This document shows positions 9,423 to 17,178 of a stretch of DNA of 64,000 bases, piece after piece. Position numbers and translations under genes: made by a program. Positions within the stretch are counted from its first letter, which is position 1, and every line of letters starts with the position of its first letter. Where the stretch lies: NCBI RefSeq assembly GCF_004923295.1, contig NZ_CP039639.1:234501-298500 (forward strand). The letters run 5' to 3'. The stretch comes from Azospirillum sp. TSH100. Its GTDB lineage: Bacteria; Pseudomonadota; Alphaproteobacteria; Azospirillales; Azospirillaceae. The notes beneath the pieces were generated by a model. The model made no database searches. It was not told where the DNA came from and was given only the letters and a program-made list of their open reading frames with translations.

Positions 9423-9647
9423 GCCGCCCCCTCCGCGCCGAAAGTCAGCCGGTCCGGCGGTTCGCCCGCCCTGGACCGGTGCCGCTTCTCGCGAACAAAT
9501 CATATAGGCGCCGCCTGCGGTTTTGCCCGCCGGTTCGTTCGCCTCACGACAATGGTACAGCGCATCATCGCGGGATGGCGAAACTATGACGCGAGACAAC
9601 CCGCTGAAATTTCGGGCCAAGCTCGAATTTCGGAGCTGCTCGGGTGA

Positions 9648-10586
9648 TCAGTCGCCGTCGCCGGCCGGCAGCGGCTTGGTCACGGTGACGCGGCGCCGGG
9701 TTTCGCGGTGCAGGATATAGAGGCCGCTCGCCATCACCACGGCAGCGCCGGCGGCCATGGCCACGGTCGGCACCTCTCCCCACATGAACCAGCCGAAGAT
9801 CACCGCCAGCAGCAGCGAGGTGTAGTTCAGCGGCGCCACCACCGCCGCCGGAGCCAGCGAATAGGCACGGGTCAGCATCAGTTGGCCGCAGCCGCCGAAC
9901 AGCCCGGTCACCAGCAGCAGAAGCCAGTCCACCGGGTCCGGTGTAACCCAGGAGAAGGGCAGCGACAGCCCCAGCAGGACGGTGGTCAGCAGGGTGAAGT
10001 AGAAGACGATGGTGTCGGGCCGCTCCGTCCGGCTGAGCTGGCGGATGGCGATCATCGCCAGCGCGTTGGTCAGCGCGCCGCACAGCGCGATGATGGCGCC
10101 CAGGTTCAGCACGTCGCCGCTCGGCCGCACGATGATCAGCACGCCGGCGAAGCCGACCAGAACGGCGCTCCAGCGGTGGATGCCGACCTTCTCGCCCAGC
10201 AGCGGTACCGACAGGGCCGTCAGGAACAGCGGGGCGGCAAAGTTCAGCGCGATCGCGTCGCCCAGCGGCAGCAGGTGGAAGGACCAGAACATGGCGACCA
10301 TGGTGGTCAGACCGATCAGCGACCGCCCCATATGGCCCCAGGGATAGCGGGTGCGGAGCGTGGTGGCGAAGCCGGTGCCGAGATGGATCGACAGGCAGAC
10401 CGGGATCAGCGCGAACAGGCTGCGGAAGAACATCACCTCGGTCACCGGGAAGCGATCCATCAGGAGCTTCGCCAGGACATTCATCAGCGAGAAGAACAGC
10501 ACCGACATCAGCATCGAGGCGATGCCGCGTGGGGTGTTGTCGACGCGCTTGTGCATAAGGGGGGTGGTTTCAGGCGGGACTGTCAC
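9648..10586 (-). CDS. EamA/DMT-superfamily permease
   Basis: 312 residues with ten hydrophobic segments arranged as two EamA repeats; the first opens GIASMLMSVLFFSLMNVLAK, and LGEKVGIHRWSAVLVGFAGV ends repeat one. Members export or import metabolites such as amino acids or nucleotide-like compounds; the substrate is not predictable. The C-terminus is cytosolic and basic (HRETRRR). Two starts are possible: GTG at 10586 or ATG at 10556 (MHKRVDNTPRG). Neither has a clear Shine-Dalgarno sequence, so the start is uncertain by 10 codons. The 225-base gap before the DUF4175 gene contains a direct repeat of CCGAAATT (minus strand) and nothing else recognised. Confidence 0.88.
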   Translation of the reverse strand: MTVPPETTPLMHKRVDNTPRGIASMLMSVLFFSLMNVLAKLLMDRFPVTEVMFFRSLFALIPVCLSIHLGTGFATTLRTRYPWGHMGRSLIGLTTMVAMFWSFHLLPLGDAIALNFAAPLFLTALSVPLLGEKVGIHRWSAVLVGFAGVLIIVRPSGDVLNLGAIIALCGALTNALAMIAIRQLSRTERPDTIVFYFTLLTTVLLGLSLPFSWVTPDPVDWLLLLVTGLFGGCGQLMLTRAYSLAPAAVVAPLNYTSLLLAVIFGWFMWGEVPTVAMAAGAAVVMASGLYILHRETRRRVTVTKPLPAGDGD

Positions 10587-10611
10587 AGTGCGCCGAGCGT
10601 ACCAAGCGACG

Positions 10612-10643
10612 CCGCCCGCGTCACGGTGTCGCGACGCGGGCGG
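10612..10643. terminator. Hairpin downstream of the FlaF-DUF2934 gene
   Basis: Perfect 11-bp arms CCGCCCGCGTC / GACGCGGGCGG with a 10-base loop, between the FlaF-like gene (stop at 10701, minus strand) and the DMT permease start. No U-tract. Candidate terminator for the minus-strand transcript. Confidence 0.45.
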
Positions 10644-10700
10644 TCATGCCGGGGCGGTATGGCGGTGTTGCGAAAACCCGTCCGAGTACCGGAAGAAAGC

Positions 10701-11252
10701 TTAGACCTTGAAGAGGCCGGAGACTTCGGCCTCGGCCCGCAGCCAGTGCTCCTGCTCGCGGCCTTCGGGGCAGCCTTCCTCCTGCCAGATTTCATAGGCG
10801 CGCTCCTGGATCATGCGATTGCGGTGGCCGCTCAGCAGACCCTCGGCGATGTTCATGTTCAGGCGGGCGAGCGAAACCAGCTTGCTCGTCTCGATGGCGC
10901 CCTGGGTCGCCAGCATGGTGGTGGAGACGACATACTGCGCCAGATTGCGCAGGTTGGCCTTCACCTCCGGCTCCACCGGACAGTCGTCGTTCAGCAGGAC
11001 CGTCTTGATGGCGATCCACAGCTTCAGATTCTGGTCCAGGGTGATGGACACCTTGTCCGGCGAATCCGACTCCAGAAGGGCGCTGGCCGCCTGCAGCAGG
11101 ACGATGCTGTCCTGCTCCACCGACGCGAAGTTGGTGCGCAGGATGATGTCTGCCCAGCTTTCCACCGGAGCCTCGAACACCGGCGCATTCGCGGCAGCGG
11201 CGGGAGCGGTGGCGGGAGCGGCGGAGGAGGCGGTCTTGCGCTTGGTGGCCAT
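10701..11252 (-). CDS. FlaF-like protein fused to a C-terminal DUF2934 segment
   Basis: 183 residues. After an Ala-rich linker, residues about 32-141 have the FlaF pattern: acidic helix, TLDQNLKLWIAI (71-82), then VKANLRNLAQYVV (97-109) and LNMNIAEGL (131-139). FlaF is an alphaproteobacterial regulator of flagellin synthesis and secretion. Residues 147-178, IQERAYEIWQEEGCPEGREQ followed by EHW, match the DUF2934 motif, a short Tyr/Trp-rich segment normally found alone or at the ends of other proteins. The ATG at 11252 is chosen over 11297 because GGGGA precedes it at 8 bases and the extra codons are unrelated. No flagellin or flagellar gene is nearby. A role in motility is inferred from the first domain only. 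Confidence 0.7.
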   Translation of the reverse strand: MATKRKTASSAAPATAPAAAANAPVFEAPVESWADIILRTNFASVEQDSIVLLQAASALLESDSPDKVSITLDQNLKLWIAIKTVLLNDDCPVEPEVKANLRNLAQYVVSTTMLATQGAIETSKLVSLARLNMNIAEGLLSGHRNRMIQERAYEIWQEEGCPEGREQEHWLRAEAEVSGLFKV

Positions 11253-11387
11253 GGTGGGTTCCCCAGGGAGCGTTCGGTCCGCGTCCAATTGATCCAACCA
11301 TGTTTAAGATGCGGTTAAGACGCTACCGTTGCGCGCGCTTTCCCCTCGGCAGACGCCGCGACACGATGTCCCCGCCGTGACGGCCGG

Positions 11388-11999
11388 TCACGGGCCGCCG
11401 AAAGGCAAGCGGTAGTAAAAACCGAAGACGTTGTTGGTGCCGGCCGCCGGATCGCCCGCCGCGGCGTCGTTGACGATGCGGCTGTAGCCCAGGCTGAAGC
11501 GGGACTTGTTGTCGAACTCGTATCCCAATTCCAGCTGCGAGCGGAACTCGGTGGTCGGCGCGCCTTCTCGCCGGGCGGTGGGCAGGGTGCCGGCGCCGAC
11601 GCTGGGGGTGAAGACGAAGGAGCCGAGCGGCACGTCGACCAGCACGCCGCCGCTCAACCCCCCGGAAAGCCCGCGGGAAAGACCGGTCACGCCGCCACGC
11701 GGGGTCAGACTGCCGCCGCCGCTGCCGGGACCGATCCAGGGCTGGATGTTGACATAGGGTTCGATCTGCGGAATCAGCGAAGACCCGATCCGGACCTTGC
11801 TGTTCAGGACGCTCAGGTTGCTTTCCGGTGGCGGCTGAAGGCTGTAGGCGAGGCCGCCCAGCGCCCAGGTCCCGAACCGGCCGTCGGCGTCGATGGACTC
11901 AGCCCGCACAGCACTGCTGCCGGTAAGGGCAAATCCCATCAGGCAGCCGGCCAGGACGGCCGGCAGGCGGTTCCGCTGATGGCTGAACAGGCGTTTCAC
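11388..11999 (-). CDS. PagL/acyloxyacyl-hydrolase-like outer-membrane barrel, active site apparently lost
   Basis: About 203 residues starting at GTG 11999 (AGGGGG upstream), with a signal peptide ending SAVRA (residue 33). The mature part alternates polar and hydrophobic residues and contains EFRSQLELGYEFDNKSRFSL and, at the end, FGFYYRLPF. This is the organisation of PagL-type lipid A 3-O-deacylases: a strand pair ending in a C-terminal aromatic. PagL enzymes carry a His-Ser pair in an HxSN-type motif on the penultimate strand; here the matching stretch reads YSRIVNDAAAG, without the His. So it is a barrel of this fold but probably not an active deacylase, or a very divergent one. Gly/Ser-rich loops occupy the centre. 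A longer frame to 12104 has no signal-like start. Confidence 0.6.
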   Translation of the reverse strand: MKRLFSHQRNRLPAVLAGCLMGFALTGSSAVRAESIDADGRFGTWALGGLAYSLQPPPESNLSVLNSKVRIGSSLIPQIEPYVNIQPWIGPGSGGGSLTPRGGVTGLSRGLSGGLSGGVLVDVPLGSFVFTPSVGAGTLPTARREGAPTTEFRSQLELGYEFDNKSRFSLGYSRIVNDAAAGDPAAGTNNVFGFYYRLPFGGP

Positions 12000-12168
12000 G
12001 GGCACCCCCTCCCCATGGCCCTCTTCATGGCATATCGGGTCGGACCATGCGGTCCAGCCACTATAACGAAGGGGCGTGGCGACTGACCCATGGTGTATCG
12101 GCACTACCCCTAGGATGTCGTCATTGCCATCTGCGTTTCAACCATGAAAGCAGGAGCGGGGCGGGATC

Positions 12169-13746
12169 ATGCTCTGTTATTCTAACGGCATGACCGCGCA
12201 TCCCGCCGAACCCTGTGCTGGCTCCGGATCGCAAGGGGAGGTGATCGCCTTCCTCGGCGATCCGCGTACCCATGGCGGACAGGCGGTGGAGCGACTCGAC
12301 ACCCACGCGGCGCTGGTGTTCCTGGCCGGTGACCGGGCCCTGAAGCTGAAGCGTGCGGTGCGCTATCCCTATCTGGACTTTTCGACGGTGGAGAAGCGCC
12401 ACGCCTCCTGCATGGCGGAGCTGGCGATCAACCGCCGCACCGCGCCGACGCTCTACCGCGGCGTGGCTGCCATCCGTCGTGGGGCCGACGGCCTGCTGCG
12501 GCTGGATGAGGAAGGCGGGGAAGACGGGGACGCGGTCGACTGGGTGGTGTCGATGGCGCGTTTCCCCGACGAGTCGCTGTTCGACCGCATGGCGGAGCGG
12601 CAGGCGCTGACTCCTGCCCTGATGCGCCGGCTTGCCGAGCGGATCGCCGCTTTCCATCGCGAGGCCGCTCCCCGCCTGGAGGGGGGAGGGGCGGAGGCAA
12701 TGCGGGTGGTTGCCGACGGCAATGTCGCCGAGTTGCGCGCCGCGCCGGACCTGTTCCCTGCCGCCGCGGTGGAGCGGCTGGCGGAGCGCACGGGTGCCGC
12801 GCTCGACCTGCTGGCGCCGTTGCTGGAGGAACGGCGGCGGGCTGGCTTCGTCCGCCATGGCCATGGCGACCTGCATCTGCGCAACATCGTTCTGCTGGAT
12901 GGCGAGCCGACCCTGTTCGACGCCATCGAGTTCGACGAAGCGCTGGCGGTGGCCGATGTCTTCTATGACCTCGCCTTCCTGCTGATGGATCTGGAGCATC
13001 GCGGGTTGCGGCCGTTGGCCAACGCGGTGCTGAATCGTTACCTGGAGGAGACCGGCGATTGCAGCGGACTGGCGGCGCTGCCGCTGTTCCTGTCGCTGCG
13101 CGCGGCGGTGCGGGCCAAGGTGTCGGCGGCGGCGCTGCGGCTGGGCGGCAAGGCCAATGGGCTGGCCGAGGAGGCGCGGTGCTACCTCAACCACGCGATC
13201 GCGGCATTGGACCCGGTGCCGGGGCGCTTGGTCGCGGTCGGCGGGCTGTCCGGCAGCGGCAAGACGCGGCTTGCCCAGCGGATCGCGCCGGAGCTTGGCC
13301 CGGCGCCCGGTGCGGTGGTTCTGCGCAGCGACGTTCTGCGCAAACGTCTGTGCGGAGTCGCCGACACCGACCGGCTGCCGGATGAAGGTTATGACCCGGC
13401 GGTGACGGAGCGGGTCTATGCCGAGCTTTACCGGCGGGCGGCCGCCGTGCTCGCCGCCGGTCATGCCGTGGTGGTCGATGCGGTCAGCGCCCGGCCGGAC
13501 GAGCGCCGCCGGATCGAGACCATCGCGGCGGAGGCCGCCGTGCGGTTCGACGGCATCTGGATGGAGGCGCCCTTGGCGGATCGGGTGGCGCGTGTGACCA
13601 ATCGTCGCAACGATGCCTCCGACGCCACCGCCGAGGTGGCGGAACGGCAGGAATCCTACGATCTGGGGACTATCGGTTGGACGCGCCTGGATTCTGGCAG
13701 GGTTGCGTCGGATGTGCTGGACGACGCCCGTGCAACCTTGGCCTAA
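12169..13746 (+). CDS. Bifunctional APH-type kinase and P-loop ATPase/kinase fusion protein
   Basis: 525 residues with two catalytic modules. Residues about 30-330 are an aminoglycoside-phosphotransferase-like fold with the catalytic loop HGDLHLRN (about 233) and the DxxEFDE metal site (DAIEFDEAL). Residues about 350-520 are an AAA/zeta-like P-loop kinase with Walker A GGLSGSGKTR (about 358) and RSDVLRKRL. This pairing (COG2187 plus COG0645) is widespread in proteobacteria, with unknown small-molecule substrates. It is annotated as a kinase by fold only and is not evidence of aminoglycoside resistance. The start is ambiguous between ATG 12169 and ATG 12190; neither Shine-Dalgarno sequence is strong. 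The gene stands alone upstream of the universal-stress gene. Confidence 0.85.
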   Translation: MLCYSNGMTAHPAEPCAGSGSQGEVIAFLGDPRTHGGQAVERLDTHAALVFLAGDRALKLKRAVRYPYLDFSTVEKRHASCMAELAINRRTAPTLYRGVAAIRRGADGLLRLDEEGGEDGDAVDWVVSMARFPDESLFDRMAERQALTPALMRRLAERIAAFHREAAPRLEGGGAEAMRVVADGNVAELRAAPDLFPAAAVERLAERTGAALDLLAPLLEERRRAGFVRHGHGDLHLRNIVLLDGEPTLFDAIEFDEALAVADVFYDLAFLLMDLEHRGLRPLANAVLNRYLEETGDCSGLAALPLFLSLRAAVRAKVSAAALRLGGKANGLAEEARCYLNHAIAALDPVPGRLVAVGGLSGSGKTRLAQRIAPELGPAPGAVVLRSDVLRKRLCGVADTDRLPDEGYDPAVTERVYAELYRRAAAVLAAGHAVVVDAVSARPDERRRIETIAAEAAVRFDGIWMEAPLADRVARVTNRRNDASDATAEVAERQESYDLGTIGWTRLDSGRVASDVLDDARATLA

Positions 13747-13921
13747 TTCCAGATGAGACAACGCGTTAAGGGCCATATCCGAAAGGTTGGCGGCCCCGCC
13801 CCGGGCCGCGGACCGCAGCGATGACGGGGCGAATGACGGCATGTTGGGAAGCGTCCGCCGCGCCGGCGGGCGGACCGCCGCCGTCCGGGAAGGGCCGCTC
13901 GAACCGGTCCGGGAGGAGTCC

Positions 13922-14788
13922 ATGACCTACAAGACCATCCTTGTGCCGCTGTGCGGCAGTGACAATGATCCGGTGGCCCTGAAGGGCGCGGTGGCGGTGG
14001 CGCGGGACTTCGACGCCCACCTCGTCGGCCTGTTCGTCCGCCTTGACCCGCGCGATGCCGTCCCGATGCTGGGCGAAGGCATGTCGGGCGCCATGGTGGA
14101 CGAGATCATGCGTGCGGCGGAGACCGAGTCGAACAACCATCGCGCCGCCGCCCGCCGCCATTTCGACGCCGCGGTCGCCGAGGCCGGGTTCGAGATCCGG
14201 GACGTCCCCGGCGGGGTCGAGGCGCCGTCCGCCTCCTGGCGCGAGGTGATCGGCCGGATCGAGGACGTGGTGCCGGCGGAGGGCCGCCTGTCCGACCTGA
14301 TCGTCTGCGCGCACACCTCGATCGAGGCCGATACGCAGGGCTACACCACCATGGAAACGGCGCTGCTGGGCTCGGCCCGGCCGGTGCTGCTGGTGCCGAA
14401 GAATTTGCCGGCCGAGATCGGCCACACCGTCGCCGTCGCCTGGAACGGCAAGACGGAGGCCACCCGTGCCGTCGCCGCGGCGCTGCCCTTCCTGCGCAGT
14501 GCCGACCGCACCCATGTCCTGACCGCCGAAACGTCGGTGACGGAAGGCGCGACAGGACGCCGCATCGCCCAATATCTCGCTTGGCAGGGGGTTAACCCTG
14601 AGTTAACTATATTGCATCCGGGATCGGAACCCGTTGGGGAGACGGTCACCAAGAAAGCCGTGGAGCTGGGCGCCGACCTGCTTGTCATGGGCGGCTATGG
14701 CCACAGCCGGATGCGGGAAATGATCCTGGGCGGTGTCACGCGCTACGTGCTGAACCACGCCGGGCTGCCGGTTCTGATGGCTCACTGA
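13922..14788 (+). CDS. Tandem universal stress protein (UspA family)
   Basis: 288 residues, two Usp domains. The first begins MTYKTILVPLCGSDND. The second ends with MGGYGHSRMREMILGGVTRY (about 256), a nucleotide-binding G-x2-G-H...GG(V)T motif, so the C-terminal half may bind ATP; the first domain lacks it. The start ATG has GGGAGGAG 5 bases upstream. Usp proteins support survival in stationary phase, starvation or low oxygen. The 175-base gap before it holds no recognised promoter. It is followed by a His/Cys-rich small protein and a hemerythrin-like protein on the same strand, all plausible stress proteins. Confidence 0.9.
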   Translation: MTYKTILVPLCGSDNDPVALKGAVAVARDFDAHLVGLFVRLDPRDAVPMLGEGMSGAMVDEIMRAAETESNNHRAAARRHFDAAVAEAGFEIRDVPGGVEAPSASWREVIGRIEDVVPAEGRLSDLIVCAHTSIEADTQGYTTMETALLGSARPVLLVPKNLPAEIGHTVAVAWNGKTEATRAVAAALPFLRSADRTHVLTAETSVTEGATGRRIAQYLAWQGVNPELTILHPGSEPVGETVTKKAVELGADLLVMGGYGHSRMREMILGGVTRYVLNHAGLPVLMAH

Positions 14789-14816
14789 CTTTTGCCGGTT
14801 TTCGGCCGCGCGGTAT

Positions 14817-14839
14817 CCCCGCCGCCTGATTTGGCGGGG
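14817..14839 (+). terminator. Hairpin after the universal stress gene
   Basis: Perfect 7-bp stem CCCCGCC / GGCGGGG with a 9-base loop, 29 bases after the stop codon. No U-tract; weak terminator candidate. Confidence 0.4.
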
Positions 14840-14939
14840 TGCCGTGCGGCGCCGGCATTTGCAGGGGTGCCGGTCAGCGGGACCGTTTTTCGACCCTGAT
14901 ACCACAGGGCAGTCCGGCCGTTCCCGGGAGGAACGCGCC

Positions 14940-15200
14940 ATGTTGACGATCAAGGACTGCATCGCGCTGAGCGATCTCACCGAAGCGGAGATCGACGCGA
15001 TCGCCGAACACGAACATGTTCCGGAAATGGTGGCTGTGGAGATGGGTCATTGCCTTGCCCACTGCCCCGGTGGAGCCGACCGCATCGCCCACATCATCGC
15101 CGACGACATCGCGGAGGCCTGCGCCCATGGCCAGGTCGTCCATGCGGTGGAGCTGATGCACACCCTGCGCGAGTTCGTGGAAACGCATCCGCGGGGTTGA
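14940..15200 (+). CDS. Small His/Cys-rich hypothetical protein
   Basis: 86 residues, ATG with GGGAGG 6 bases upstream. It is helical and acidic, with DLTEAEIDAIAEHEHVPEMV near the start. Four cysteines (7, 38, 42, 61) and about nine histidines include a HCLAHC cluster at 37-42, which could bind a metal or cofactor (inference). No signal peptide and no membrane segment. The family is not recognised by name. It sits between the Usp and hemerythrin-like genes, 150 bases after the first and 107 bases before the second, which hints at a redox or stress role. Confidence 0.7.
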   Translation: MLTIKDCIALSDLTEAEIDAIAEHEHVPEMVAVEMGHCLAHCPGGADRIAHIIADDIAEACAHGQVVHAVELMHTLREFVETHPRG

Positions 15201-15230
15201 GGGTGCAGGGCTTGGCTTGAGACGTGACCG

Positions 15231-15255
15231 GGAACAGTCCGGCCGCGGCGGGGTT
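15231..15255 (+). promoter_or_regulatory. Possible EcfG-type promoter before the hemerythrin gene
   Basis: GGAAC (15231-15235), exactly 17 bases, GTT (15253-15255), about 52 bases before the hemerythrin start. The spacing and sequence are the same as the candidate at 4809-4833. EcfG-dependent genes in alphaproteobacteria include many small stress proteins. Confidence 0.42.
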
Positions 15256-15258
15256 CTA

Positions 15259-15296
15259 TTGGCAACGGGTTGACCTCATCCCACAACAATTGCCAA
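15259..15296 (+). promoter_or_regulatory. 5' leader hairpin of the hemerythrin gene
   Basis: Perfect 7-bp inverted repeat TTGGCAA / TTGCCAA with a 24-base loop. The second arm ends directly against the ribosome binding site AAGGA, 11 bases before the ATG. It could influence translation, or be a protein-binding palindrome. Confidence 0.35.
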
Positions 15297-15307
15297 GGAC
15301 CCCGACG

Positions 15308-15778
15308 ATGGCCAGCAAGACCACCGGCACCAAGGCCGACATCTTCGCCCGCATCAAGACCGACCACGACACCATCCGCGGCCTTCTCGACAAGACCGAG
15401 AAGGCCAACGGCAGCGGCCGCGCCGTGTTCGAGGAGTTGCAGCGCGAGCTGTGGGCCCATTCGAAGGTGGAGGAGGGCGTCTTCTACGCCTCGCTGAAGA
15501 AGGCGAAGGAAGCGAAGTCGGAAACCGTCGAGGGGCTGAACGAGCACCACCTCATCAATGGCCTGCTGGACGAGCTGAACGCGATGAAGACCACCGACAG
15601 CGGCTGGAAGGAAAAGCTCCAGGTGCTGGGCGAACTGGTCCGCCACCACCTCGACGAAGAGGAGGAGGAGCTGTTCGAGGAGGCCAGGGAGGTTCTGGAC
15701 GACGACCGCGCCGCCGAACTGGGCAGCGCCTATGGTGAGCGCAAGACCCACATCATGGCGGGGTTGGCGCCGCTGTAA
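15308..15778 (+). CDS. Hemerythrin-like (HHE) domain protein
   Basis: 156 residues, one four-helix bundle. Metal-ligand candidates of the HHE pattern are visible: D19-H20, H51 with E55/E56 (WAHSKVEEGVFY), H80/H81 (NEHH) and H113/H114 with an acidic run from E117. Such proteins bind a di-iron centre and sense or scavenge oxygen, NO or peroxide; they are commonly stress-induced. Cytosolic, no signal. The start at 15308 is chosen because AAGGA lies 8 bases upstream and the protein aligns from its Lys-rich N-terminus; a frame to 15224 is unsupported. An EcfG-like promoter and a leader hairpin lie just upstream. Confidence 0.88.
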   Translation: MASKTTGTKADIFARIKTDHDTIRGLLDKTEKANGSGRAVFEELQRELWAHSKVEEGVFYASLKKAKEAKSETVEGLNEHHLINGLLDELNAMKTTDSGWKEKLQVLGELVRHHLDEEEEELFEEAREVLDDDRAAELGSAYGERKTHIMAGLAPL

Positions 15779-15833
15779 GGGGCTTTGCAGCTCCCTCTCC
15801 CGTTCGGTTGCCGCCGGCTGTCAAAGGGGCCAT

Positions 15834-17156
15834 ATGTGGGGCTTCCTGAACTGGCCGGCGGTGTCGATGTCCAAGCGTGTCAGCGTCAAGCGAATGTTCC
15901 CGCGGCGGGGCGGGCGGTTCGGCCGCGCCGCGCTGGCGGCGCTCGCATTTGGAGCTTCCGTCCTGATGGCGGTCCCGGCTTCGGCCGCATCCGTGCCGCC
16001 GGCGAAGGATCTGGCGCAGAAGACCTGCGGCACGCTCACGGCGCGCGTCGACGAGGTGTCCGGGCGCGGCCCGCTGTTCCTGCGCAGCTACGACAATTCC
16101 TACGCGCCCGGCCCGACCTCCGAGCCGGCGCTGTCCAACGCCGCCTTTACCTACGACAACGCGCTGGCGATCATGGCTTTGACCGCATGTGGCCAGCGCG
16201 ACAAGGCCTTGCGCATCGGCGAGGCGCTGCTCGATGCCGTCTCGCTCGACCGTGCCGGCTGGAAGGGACGGTTGCGCAACACCTATCGGGCGGGCGCGCA
16301 GAAACAGCGGCCGATCCCGCCCAACGGCTGGTGGGATGCCGTCGGCAACCACTGGGGCGAGGATCCCTATCAGGTCGGCACCGCCACCGGCAACGTCGCC
16401 TGGGCCGGGCTGGCCCTGCTGACGCTGGCCGAGACCACCGGCGAAAGGCGCTTCCGCGATGGGGCGGCCGAACTGGCGCGCTGGGTGGTGGAGCATACCC
16501 GTGACCCGCGCGGTCCCGGTGGATTCAACGGTGGCATCCAGGGCTTCGACGACGCGCCGCAGCCGCTGACCTGGAAATCGACGGAGCACAATACCGATCT
16601 GGTGGCGCTGTTCGGCTGGCTCGGCGGCGATTTTGCCGGGCCGGAGCGCGAAGCCCGCGATTTTCTCGACAGGATGTGGACGGCGGGTGGCGACCATTTC
16701 CCGATCGGCACCACTCCGGACGGGGTGACCACCAGCACCTCCACCTCCGGCCTCGATGCGCAGCTCTGGCCGCTGCTGCTGCCGCAGGCGCCGGAGGCGT
16801 GGCGGGTCGCCCTGAGCTACGCGGAGCGGGCGCACGGAGCCGACGGCGGCTTTGACTTCAACGACGACCGCGACGGCATGTGGGTGGAGGGAACGGCGCA
16901 GGCCGCACTCGCCTATCGCGCCGTCGGCCGTCGCGGCGATGCGGACCGGCTGTTCGGCGAACTGCTGAAGGAAATCAGCCCCGGTGGCTATCTCTACGCC
17001 ACCCGGCCGCAGGTTCTGACCACCGGGCTCGCGATCGGACCTGACAGCAAGACCGACGACTTCCTCTATTACCGGCGCCCCCATCTGGGCGCCACCGCCT
17101 GGGCGGCACTGGCGGCGGTGGGCTGGAATCCGTTCACCGGGAAGACGGTGCCGTAG
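15834..17156 (+). CDS. Exported alpha/alpha-toroid (glycosidase-like) protein
   Basis: 440 residues from the ATG at 15834 (AAGGGG 5 bases upstream). A long N-region with RR at the start of FPRRGGRFGRAALAALAFGA precedes a hydrophobic core and a signal cleavage near ASA (about residue 52). Translation could instead begin at an inner Met (SMSKR or RMFPRR). The mature part contains repeats such as TYDNALAIMALTACGQRDKA, STEHNTDLVALFGWLGGDFA and WVEGTAQAALAYRAVGRRGD, characteristic of (alpha/alpha)6 barrels used by glycoside hydrolases, polysaccharide lyases and terpene cyclases. No family-specific catalytic pair could be assigned. It probably acts on an extracytoplasmic polysaccharide (inference). 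Confidence 0.7.
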   Translation: MWGFLNWPAVSMSKRVSVKRMFPRRGGRFGRAALAALAFGASVLMAVPASAASVPPAKDLAQKTCGTLTARVDEVSGRGPLFLRSYDNSYAPGPTSEPALSNAAFTYDNALAIMALTACGQRDKALRIGEALLDAVSLDRAGWKGRLRNTYRAGAQKQRPIPPNGWWDAVGNHWGEDPYQVGTATGNVAWAGLALLTLAETTGERRFRDGAAELARWVVEHTRDPRGPGGFNGGIQGFDDAPQPLTWKSTEHNTDLVALFGWLGGDFAGPEREARDFLDRMWTAGGDHFPIGTTPDGVTTSTSTSGLDAQLWPLLLPQAPEAWRVALSYAERAHGADGGFDFNDDRDGMWVEGTAQAALAYRAVGRRGDADRLFGELLKEISPGGYLYATRPQVLTTGLAIGPDSKTDDFLYYRRPHLGATAWAALAAVGWNPFTGKTVP

Positions 17157-17170
17157 GCGACCGTCTTCCC
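17139..17170. terminator. Bidirectional hairpin between convergent genes
   Basis: Perfect 11-bp arms GGGAAGACGGT / ACCGTCTTCCC with a 10-base loop that contains the stop codon of the toroid gene. It lies 9 bases before the stop of the opposing chemoreceptor gene. Likely shared transcription end. Confidence 0.5.
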
Positions 17171-17178
17171 CGGCAGCC

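Noticed and set aside
12862..12890. Aminoglycoside resistance gene (APH motif HGDLHLRN)
   Set aside because: The APH fold is part of a fused two-kinase protein of a housekeeping-type family; the motif alone does not indicate resistance.
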